A stretch of 64,000 nt of DNA, taken from Rhyzopertha dominica (Eukaryota; Arthropoda; Insecta; Coleoptera; Bostrichidae). This document shows positions 56,368-64,000 of the stretch, one piece after another. The number at the start of each line of letters is the position of its first letter. Position 1 is the stretch's first letter. The notes beneath the pieces are model-generated. The model was not told the origin of the DNA, searched no databases, and worked only from the letters and a program-made list of their open reading frames with translations. Location: assembly GCA_025024175.1 (NCBI GenBank), contig QCXZ01000003.1:60344023-60408022 (forward strand), read 5' to 3'. The translations under genes and the position numbers were made by a program.

Positions 56368-57836
56368 ATGCCTGGACCAAGTGGTGCAAAAACTCCTATA
56401 GGTGTCGGCTATTTACGCCAATTTAATTACAAAGATTCGGAATGGACTATTTACAAAACACAGTTAACACAGTACTTTCTAGTAAATCAAATTACGGGTG
56501 ATGATTATAAACGTGCATTATTAATAAATTCATGTGATGAAGAAAGTTACAAACTCTTAAGCAATTTGTGCGTGCCCAAATCCCGAATTTAATGAATTAG
56601 TGGCGTATTTTGATAAACATTTTGCTACAAGCAAGTTGTATTTTCCGGAACGGTATAAATTTTACAATGCTTTCAAGGATAAAGAGGAAACTATAGCTTA
56701 TTGGGCGGCGAGAGTTCGTAGTTTGGGTTCAAAATGTAAATTTGGTGAAGAATTGCAAGTAATTCTACGCGATCGATTCGTCATGGGCATTCCTAAAGGT
56801 CCAATACTCGATCGTTTGTTCGCAGAAGATGTGATAACGCTGGATTTTGAAAAAGCAATTGAAATAGCAAGCAGTCGGGAAGCAAGTCGTTTCAGATATG
56901 ACCTCGGTGGAGAAGGAGCTGTTATCAAAAGTGAGCCTACAGAAGTCTACAGTCTATCACAGCAAGCAGCCAAGATGCACATCTCCAAGGCAGGAAGTCG
57001 AAATCGCATGGTCAACAGGAACCAGAGTGCAGCTACAGCAGGAGGAAGTGGCAGCAGCGCATCTGGACTTCGAGGGAGACGGTGCAAAATTTGTGGTAAA
57101 ACGAACCACGACACAAGTAGGTGCTTTTACAAGAAATCTGTCTGTAGAGTGTGCGGTATTCGGGATCACTTGGCAACGGTGTGCCACCAAAATGTAAAAA
57201 GCCAACGTACGCAAAAACATAACTTTTTGTCTCTCGATGAAGATAGCGAATGTATGTACAATTTAAAATCTTCAGATGGGCAGCCAATAACGGCTGAAGT
57301 GGAGATAAATAATGTACCCATGGTTTTTGAACTGGATACTGGAGCAAGCGTTTCAGTCATAAGTGAAGAATGTAAAAAGGAATATTTTAAGCATGCCCCA
57401 GTATTCACAGATGATCGATTGTTGTGTAATTATGATGGACAGAAAATTAAGCCACTGGGGTACATAGAAGTTGATGTATTTTTTAAAGGTAAAAATCAAA
57501 AATTAAGATTGTACATTATAAAAAATGGAGGTCCACCCTTATTAGGTAGAGATTTTTTCTCAAAATTCGAATTAAGTATTCATAAACTGGGATCAACGAA
57601 TGAATTTGATGTTTCCAAATTAATAAAAGAATTTCCGACGGTGTTGATTAGCGATTTGGGACTGTTTACCAAAGGTAAAATTCATTTAAATATTAAAGAT
57701 GGTTATACACCGAAGTTTTATAAACCTAGGCCTTTGCCATTTGCAATGAAATAAAAAGTTGAACAAGAAATTGAAAGATTGCTGAATTTGGGAATTTTGA
57801 AAAAGATAGATTACTGTGAATGGGGAACACCGATTA
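56368..57836 (+). pseudogene. Ty3/Gypsy gag, zinc knuckles, protease and RT start
   Basis: Gag starts at 56368 (MPGPSGAKTPIGVGYLRQFN). A one-base frameshift near 56580 leads into the long frame 56600-57754: capsid region (YFPERYKFYNAFKDKEETIA), two CCHC knuckles CKICGKTNHDTSRC and CRVCGIRDHLATVC (residues 162-195 of that frame), protease FELDTGASVSVIS (DTG at 246-248) and LLGRDFF. Next comes FYKPRPLPFAMK, where a nonsense codon at 57752 interrupts the usual FA.K..V..EI. The reading continues KVEQEIERLLNLGILKKIDY to about 57836, where a LINE fragment replaces RT, RNase H and integrase. It is an endogenous, defective retrotransposon. Confidence 0.85.
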
Positions 57837-58683
57837 AGGCAAGGGGGTGTTAAGCCCAACACTGTTTATCATGGTAATGGACGATATATTGTGGGGACTA
57901 CACAAGGCCAACGAAGTCAAATTAGAGTATAGAAAATTACAGGTGATATAGCTAGCAGAATGCGCATTTGTGATGATCTGTGCAGAAAATGAAGAAAAGC
58001 TGTGGGATAATGAACTAAGAAAACGTAAAATGTTAATAAATACGAGGAAGACTAACATAATAGTCATAGGAAAGGAGGACAAAAAGATAGACAACAATAA
58101 ATAGGAAACAAATAGAACAGGTTAAAGGTTTTAAGTGCCTAGGAGTCACAATACAATAAAGCAATGGAAGTATGGATGAAGAAGAAATAAATGAAAGAAT
58201 CACTAGTGCAATAAAGGTGTACCACTCACTAAATAGGGCGGTAATAAGTAAAAAGGAAATAAGTGAGAAGACAAAAATGACGGTATACAAGACCATTTAT
58301 AGACCAATATTGACATGCAGTAGTGAAAGTTGGGTTTAAGTGATAGACTTTTAAGTAGACTGCAGGCAACAGAGATGAAATACTTGAGAGGTGTTAAAGG
58401 GGTGACTAGAACGGACAGAATCAGGGAAGAACTGCAAATGGAGTCGATTAAACAAACTATGGAAGAGAATAAATTAAAGTGGTTCTGGCACTTGGTGAGA
58501 ATGAAAGAGGAAAGACCAGCAAAACTAGTGTGGGAGGCAAAAGTACAGGGAAAGAAAATAAGAGGAAGACCGCAGATGACATGGAACATGACAGTGACCG
58601 AGGCGTCGAAGAAGAGAAACCTCACCTGGGACGAAGCTAGAAGAATAGTAAAGGAAAGGACTAAGTGGAAGAAAATAGTATAA
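57837..58683 (+). pseudogene. LINE (RTE-like endonuclease-RT) C-terminal fragment
   Basis: It begins KGVLSPTLFIMVMDDI, an RT LSP.LF block, then after frameshifts ENEEKLWDNELRKRKMLINT, FKCLGVTI, SAIKVYHSLNRAVISKKEIS and YKTIYRPILTCSSESW. The frame 58330-58683 holds the C-terminus: LLSRLQATEMKYLRGVKGVT, KLKWFWHLVRMKEERPAKLV and RGRPQMTWNMTVTEASKKRN. The last two blocks are the typical tail of arthropod endonuclease-reverse transcriptase LINEs. It abuts the Gypsy coding region directly, so it either inserted there or was joined by a deletion. Confidence 0.75.
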
Positions 58684-58739
58684 AAGACAGTAAACGAGTG
58701 AGAGACACTGTATATATTTACACCCTATGGGTAAAAAAG

Positions 58740-59025
58740 GAAACTGATTATATATATGTCCATTGTGGGCAGGAGCAGGTCACAGAAACATTTTTGATCC
58801 ATCCATACAGCTTATTTACTAAGTTGTCTTCGTATCGCAGGGCATATAAAGTACCTTCAAAACGAACGATCATGTTGCACAGCTTCCAATAGTTCAGACC
58901 CATATATTAGTGGTTATTCTGCATTCTCAGATGGTGCGGGTTTTCATCAGGTCAGTAGTTATAATAATTAACGAATTCGTTTGTGCGGAACGTAGTTTCG
59001 TCCGTAAAAAGTACATCACTTAAAA
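58740..59025 (-). pseudogene. Mariner-type transposase fragment
   Basis: The minus strand reads DVLFTDETTFRTNEFVNYYN (first catalytic Asp and the following N.HN-type motif, degenerate), PDENPHHLRMQNNH, then NMIVRFEGTLYAL-like sequence. This is about one third of a transposase related to the other copies here. No termini. Confidence 0.6.
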
Positions 59026-59375
59026 ATATTCATCTATTACATATTATATATCCCTTCAAAGAAATATTATAAGCAGAAGCTTTTTTTTAAATTAATGGCA
59101 AAAGTATTTATTTCTTAATTGTTAGCAACTAGCAACCAGACGGATCATGATGCAAAAGTATACACTACAAGTATGATGGTTGCATATACAACGATTCGTT
59201 AAGATCATAAGATATGTAATTTTAATGCCTTGTTTGTATATATGTGTTAGTATACATTCCACACTTAAAATATCTATTGTGCTTTACTATCAGTGAATTA
59301 CGAAGAGATTGATAAAAAGTTAGCCTTGATCATTTAGATTTAAAGCATAATAGAAGAATTCCCTTTCCATAGTAT

Positions 59376-59384
59376 GTGTCACCT

Positions 59385-59455
<71 letters not shown>

Positions 59456-59467
59456 CAAAGGTGTCAC
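59376..59467. repeat. (TA)n tract flanked by short inverted repeat
   Basis: gtgtcacctttgaa (59376-59389) and ttcaaaggtgtcac (59454-59467) are inverted copies with one mismatch. About 62 bp of TA repeat lie between them. Confidence 0.85.
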
Positions 59468-59559
59468 TACAAAGTCTCACGTCATAAAGCATGTCCACTG
59501 CACCATAAAATATCTGCACCTAAAAGGGTTTAGAAGTAGAGAGACTTAAACGATGACGA

Positions 59560-59825
59560 TATAGTCAATACGCTGCATGGTGCCTGCCCTTTTTATGCCA
59601 TCGTCAAGAATTGGATNGCTTCTATTAAAAGAGGAATATTCTCAATTCAAGGTTACCAGAGGCCTGGAAAGCCAATTTCTGTGTACAACCCCTAAAAATA
59701 TCGATGCAGTCCATGACATGACGAATTGGACTAAAATGTATAGCTGAGACACTAGGCATATTAGAACGAATACATCACAAGTTTTAAAAAAGATGGAGAT
59801 TCATCTGACATCTTATGTAACTTTT
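59560..59825 (+). pseudogene. Mariner transposase N-terminal relic
   Basis: The + strand reads ACPFYAIVKNWI, then SIKRGIFSIQGYQRPGKPIS, then fragments NIDAVHDM, AETLGI and ERIHH in shifted frames. This matches the N-terminal paired helix-turn-helix linker of classical mariners (…tv.nW...F.rG...…d..r.GrP…). It is a different family from the DD41D copies. Confidence 0.6.
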
Positions 59826-59994
59826 CTAAAGTAATTGAGTGTGCTTTGAGTGTGCTTAGTATGAATAAATATACGCTTGTGTTCGCGCGCGTATACATCA
59901 CCTTCTGAGCATGTCTTTATGAGCAACTTATCTACGCTTACTAACTTGACAGTTTTTACACAATACGTATCTGAAAATATTGACATCTAGAGTT

Positions 59995-61020
59995 AGGTGG
60001 ATGTCATATACATATATGGATATTCAGAAAGCATTTGATAGAATAGACTTCCTTGTCTTATCAACAAACTTCGCTCTTTTGGCCTGTCCAATAATCTCTG
60101 TAACTTGGTTCTTTTCTCCTATCCAACCGTGAGCAAATAGTTTCTTGTCAGCAAGCGTTTTCTTTGTCTTACCATGTAACTTCCGATATACCCCAAAGAT
60201 CAAATCTAAGACATCTGCTTTTTCTAATTTACGTTAATGATTGTTCTCCTGCAGTCATCTATTTTTTTCTGACGATCCCAAATATTTCATTTTCACTCTA
60301 CCTTGTTGTTAAATTATACATCAAAACATAAAAAAGTAGAAGTATGGTGTCGTAGTAATGGTCTGTCTTTAAATCCTTCTAAATGCTTTTTGCAAGAAGA
60401 AACGCTCTGTAAACTTTAGCTACAAAATAAACAACTGGTATTTGACCCGTGACCTGTATTTGCTGAGCATATACAAAATCCTTCTGCCCCTGCATATAAA
60501 GCCTTTGGCTTGATCTATCGCAATTGTAGAGACCTTAAAAACTGTAATCGGAGTTTACTCCAATTGTACATATATTAATCTAGTACGGACAAAAATTGAA
60601 TATTGTTCGCTGGTGTGGTCTCCTATGCAGAGATGCTATATTATAACTTAGAGAATATACAAATTGCTATTCATGTTGTACACCCACCTAGAGGTACTGA
60701 TCACCCTCTATTACTATCGCGCTTCAATATTCAATCTTTAGAAATGTTTATTTATAAACTTCCGCATTATAAAATATAGGTACATGTACGGTTCAAACAT
60801 CTTGATATTCTTGTACCGTGAGATAGTTAGTGCACGTCAGCAAATTGCTTTTGCTATAAAGAAAAGTAATACCAACGTTATGTTGTATTCACCCATTAAT
60901 ATTGCTTGTCGCAACTGTAATATTATTTCTGTAGTTTGCGATATGTACTACAGCTCACTGAAGTGTGTGATGAATAAAGCTGATGAATCGTTCTTACTGT
61001 CTTCAGTAGCTGCGCTCTAA
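59995..61020 (+). pseudogene. LINE RT relic, heavily decayed
   Basis: It starts VDVIYIYMDIQKAFDRID (RT first Asp block), then INKLRSFGLSNNLCNLVLF. Much later come GLSLNPSKCF (about 60358-60390) and SRFNIQSLEMFIYK at about 60720. An apparently related frame, 60784-61020 (ARQQIAFAIKKSNTNVMLYS, CDMYYSSLK), may be its C-terminus. Many stops and frameshifts; the palm ADD box is not readable. Confidence 0.55.
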
Positions 61021-62130
61021 TTTTGCGCTATCTAGGTAGGTATTAACATTTTAATGAAACAAAAATTCTGCCAAATGGATTTCAAAACGTTTGAACGCAG
61101 ATCCAGGACGAATGAAATGGAAGACAATTGTTAATAAAATTTCGCGAAAATTTTTGGAGAATAAAGGATACGGAATGGTCACCAGAGGCGTCTTGCCGTC
61201 ACAAGTAACACATTGCAAACAATATCTGATTACATACTATAATTAATTCCTCACAATGAGAAAGACTTTGAAGATGTTATGGAAGCTGCAGAAAGCTAGA
61301 TTCCAGGTCAGGTACAAGAATTTATTTTGAAAGGCTTATTAGAGTTACAACAGGACCACTATCTATGTTCAGTAATTTTAAGCCTTTTGGTATTTGGCTA
61401 ACAATTTATAAATATCCCCTCGTGGCACTTCATGTTGCGCACATATTTCACAAAAACTATTTGCTTGTTTCGTAGGACTGAGTTGGTATATGCCAAATTT
61501 CGTTTAGACATGATTGTCTTTTGTCTTCTTATACTCACTACGATGGCGTTCCTACGTTATTTGAATTTCTCAGTTCATCACATTACCTATATACAACTAC
61601 TATTTTTTAGACGTCTAATTGAAAATGCAGGTAAGTTTAATCTTAACAGCATTATAGCTTTCAGTCTGATTGATTTTACATGTACTTTTAACACACAAAA
61701 GGAGTAATTTGTGATACCAACACTGAAAACAATAAAATAATTGTTGCGGTATTTACTGTCTTAATAAAATTATTTCAACGACCTTGGGTTTCTTTATTGC
61801 AACATGTAGTTATGATATTGCGGATTTAAGGTCACTTATGCAATTGCTCAAAACATGTGAGCTTCGTTAATGAAATTAGCAAAAAATTAAACGGCTAGTT
61901 AATTTTTTATACTTCATAAATTATAAATTTAATTGCTAACGAACATAAAATTCCGATTTCGCGCTGATAGAAATATACTTCTTATGGACATTATACTGAG
62001 GAGATTGAGTTTGCCCTTGCTCGAATAAGTGTCCAGTTATTGTAGAGTTTTAAAGGAAAGCGGATTTGTTCAGTTTGAGTTTCACTATGTTCCGATAACC
62101 AGACAGAAAATAGATGGAAATATATTATTG
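61021..62130. other. No recognised feature
   Basis: Only short ORFs. The stretch 61080-61320 is coding-like in places (RGVLPSQVTHCKQYLITYYN) but could not be placed. Confidence 0.4.
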
Positions 62131-62131
62131 T

Positions 62132-62137
62132 TTTATT
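62132..62137 (-). terminator. Candidate polyadenylation signal of the host gene
   Basis: tttatt on the + strand is AATAAA on the minus strand, about 400 bp downstream of the stop codon of the host exon. It is the best-placed signal I saw, but not the only possible one. Confidence 0.3.
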
Positions 62138-62537
62138 AATCTCTTAATAGATTAGCTCTGTTATAGCAAATTTTAGGTACACACAGCAGTTGCTAGATTA
62201 CTACACACAAAGTTATTTATGGCAGTGGCATTTTACATGTGTAAACCGCCAACGCGTGGGCTGGCATTTTCAGGTGCTAGTCCATGCCGTTACTATGTGG
62301 GTTACTCTCGTTTTCTGTTATTCGTAAACGGTTCGCATCCACCTGCGAATGTTTGGAATTCTAATCTGGCCCACGCCTTTTGCTATTCATCACACTATCG
62401 TTTGTCAAACGTCCTTGAATGCCATCTGTTTCTCCACATCCTCCGCTCCTTGCGGCCAAAAAGGACACAAATATTTGTCACACACGCGCTATGCCAGTGG
62501 GATTATTTCGAATTAGATAGGTTGCTAGATTACAAAT
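62137..62537 (-). other. Probable 3' UTR of the host gene
   Basis: Sequence between the stop codon and the candidate polyadenylation signal. The 171-codon + strand ORF across this region is antisense to the exon and UTR and is not taken as a gene. Confidence 0.4.
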
Positions 62538-62802
62538 TCAGTATCTCCCGTTTCGGTCCGAGTACTTTCCCGACAGCTTGCTCACTGAATATCGATCACT
62601 GTATCTGTCGTCGGGGAATTTTTCTTCCGCTTTGTAGTGGATCTCCGGCGTGCCAATGTGCTTCTGCCAGTGGTGCGTCCAGTAGAGATCGTCTGGATTC
62701 AGGTCCTTCGGAGATCGGAATTCCCTGCAGATGACTACGCAGTAGATCAGGCTGCCTATCAGCGTCAAGAATCCGAAGATGAGGAAGACTATTCCCAGAA
62801 TC
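62538..62802 (-). CDS. Terminal coding exon of a host membrane-protein gene
   Basis: This is the only clear host coding exon in the window. On the minus strand a pyrimidine-containing acceptor (ttgtatgctttcag) ends at 62803. The exon then encodes one transmembrane helix (ILGIVFLIFGFLTLIGSLIY, followed by CVVIC), a short basic stop-transfer (REFR), and a polar tail of about 60 residues: PKDLNPDDLYWTHHWQKHIG, then a Tyr/Asp/Ser-rich end (DDRYSDRYSVSKLSGKYSDR) and the stop TGA at 62538. Composition is much less AT-rich than its flanks. Upstream exons must lie to the right, beyond 64000, because the intron runs at least to the window edge. I do not recognise the family. The cytoplasmic tail with repeated DRYS could be phosphorylated, but that is a guess. 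Confidence 0.7.
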
Positions 62803-62912
62803 CTGAAAGCATACAAATCTATTACTTCTTGAGCGCAATTTGATCCGAAATTGCAAAAAAGCTGAAAAGTCACATTTTTCCACAATTTTCGGTAATTGCG
62901 GTTTGCCTAATT

Positions 62913-63675
62913 ACTTCCATATCCAACGGATGGGAAGTATTGTATCGCGAAAATAATTTTCAAAAATTTTTATTTGCTCATTCGCTTTAAAATGGTCGAA
63001 AACGCAAAAAAATTTGAGCAAATAAAAATTTCTTGTCTGTGTGTCTATGGTATTGTTTGTGGACACGATAACTTTCGAAAGACTTAATATATAAACTTGA
63101 AATTTGGCAAACGTATAAATCGCAACTACCCAAAGCGACCTATTGTTTGTGGGGTAAGTAGGGTATAGGGAAGGGGGTAAAATTGGGGGGTAACTACCCT
63201 TTTTGCAAATTTTTATTTTTTTATTTTTTTGTTTTAGTGTGTGATTAGTATAACTGCGAGTATTATTAGCTCTTATAAATTTTCGGTAAAGCAATCTGTT
63301 TAGAAGAAGCAAAAAAGCGCCACTCAAAGAAAACGGTTTTTCATACATATCTCCGAATATATTTAATATATTCAAAAAATGAAAATAACATCAGATAGGA
63401 AATAAAATTTCTCACAAAAATTTTGAGATTTTCGAAATATTTCCAAAAAACCTATCTTGGACCCTGCTCGTAGGATTTTTTTAAAATTTTGTATTATATA
63501 GAAAATCAAATTTATGATCAGAAAGTGCCCTTGTAATTTTTTTGTTAATAATTTTCCAGTTATTTGGAAAAAACCGATTTTAAAATTTATATATTTTTGC
63601 TAATATCACGAGGACTGTTTGTCTTAGAAAAAATGTGTAGAGAGAAAAAAAATGCTTAAAACCAGATGTGGAAGT
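62913..63675. repeat. 0.8-kb terminal-inverted-repeat element, copy 2
   Basis: This is the second copy of the element at 37912-38740, in the same orientation, with ends acttccatatccaac and gatgtggaagt. It lacks several short segments present in copy 1 (for example about 60 bp before the right end, around 63665, and a tcttagaaaatttatcc block near 63420). It lies in the presumed intron of the minus-strand host gene. Confidence 0.8.
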
Positions 63676-64000
63676 ACTGATTACAGCGGATTTTTTAAAA
63701 AACGTTTTATTTGTTTTCTTGGCAGTATTAGGGGCTAAATAGATATATGGTTGCAAGCAACAATCTATGAACAGCGGATTATCGCTCACAATGGTTTACA
63801 AGTATTCACTGCTACTTATGAAAGGCATAAAATGAACTTTTTAAACAGGACAAGTTACTTGTTATACAAAATTCAAAGGTTTAGTGACAATGTCTGTGCT
63901 AGTAACTTCAAACTGTTATCACATTACCATTATTGTTATTATTATAAAAACAGGAAACCACAAATCCTCTGGTGACAAAATGTCTATCTTGCAGCCAAGT
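63676..64000. other. No recognised feature
   Basis: AT-rich, presumably intron of the host gene if that gene continues to the right. Confidence 0.3.

Noticed and set aside
58203..58625. 140-codon minus-strand ORF, hydrophobic
   Set aside because: It lies antisense to the RTE-like LINE fragment, whose + strand motifs are clear.
62219..62734. 171-codon + strand ORF
   Set aside because: It is antisense to the host exon and its 3' UTR, has no recognised domain, and the minus-strand frame has an acceptor, a helix and a natural stop.
1..64000. tRNA, rRNA, bacterial or viral operon content
   Set aside because: No cloverleaf, rRNA core or compact co-directional gene cluster was recognised by eye. 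A tRNA scan and covariance search would be needed to exclude a single tRNA.

Overview
The window looks like nuclear DNA of an insect or another arthropod. It is AT-rich, has long gene-poor stretches, and is crowded with decayed transposable elements: Penelope-like elements (PLEs), CR1/Jockey-group LINEs, mariner-type transposons with the FQQDGAPPH / RSPDLTPLDFF signature common in insects, hAT-like and Harbinger-like elements, and a Ty3/Gypsy fragment. No bacterial operons, rRNA, tRNA or CRISPR array were recognised. The species cannot be named from this sequence.

Left third (1-20 kb). A Jockey/CR1-type LINE (about 60-4450, + strand) is split by two PLEs. The first PLE (374-2364) is a head-to-head inverted composite flanked by a 13-bp target duplication. 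The second (about 2790-3995) is a decayed + strand copy. A hAT-like element with a perfect 8-bp duplication lies at 6537-7955. A third PLE (about 13560-14993) keeps an open 332-residue reading frame and sits in (TA)n tracts between two perfect 58-bp inverted arms. A deleted Tc1 relic (15350-15590) and a LINE tail (19060-19509) follow.

Middle (20-44 kb). This part holds a broken mariner (21306-22310), a minus-strand LINE (22640-23527), a 1.74-kb hAT-like element (24227-25969), a LINE and a PLE relic (26.5-27.8 kb), a second mariner (28331-29560), two foldback elements (31092-31450 and 32158-32358), a 487-bp hAT MITE (33507-33993), a Harbinger-like element (35908-36648), one copy of an 0.8-kb terminal-inverted-repeat element (37912-38740), and a third mariner (42299-43758). 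A possible 5' end of a host gene, with two small exons bounded by consensus splice sites, lies at about 39.7-40.1 kb.

Right third (44-64 kb). It begins with a 55-bp-arm hairpin carrying a hammerhead-like core (44872-45017) and a PLE N-terminal relic. Two LINEs then meet tail to tail on an (AAT)n tract. The minus-strand one is split by an almost intact DD41D mariner with long terminal inverted repeats (48179-50445). Next are a LINE copy with an open 551-codon ORF (52947-54602), a Gypsy gag-protease fragment broken by an RTE-like LINE (55.9-58.7 kb), mariner and LINE relics (58.7-61 kb), and the terminal coding exon of a host membrane-protein gene on the minus strand (62538-62802). The intron of that gene holds the second copy of the 0.8-kb repeat.

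The elements do not work together as a system. The window records successive nested insertions. The most interesting signals are structural: inverted PLE arrangements, hammerhead-like cores in several PLE 3' regions, and large palindromes.
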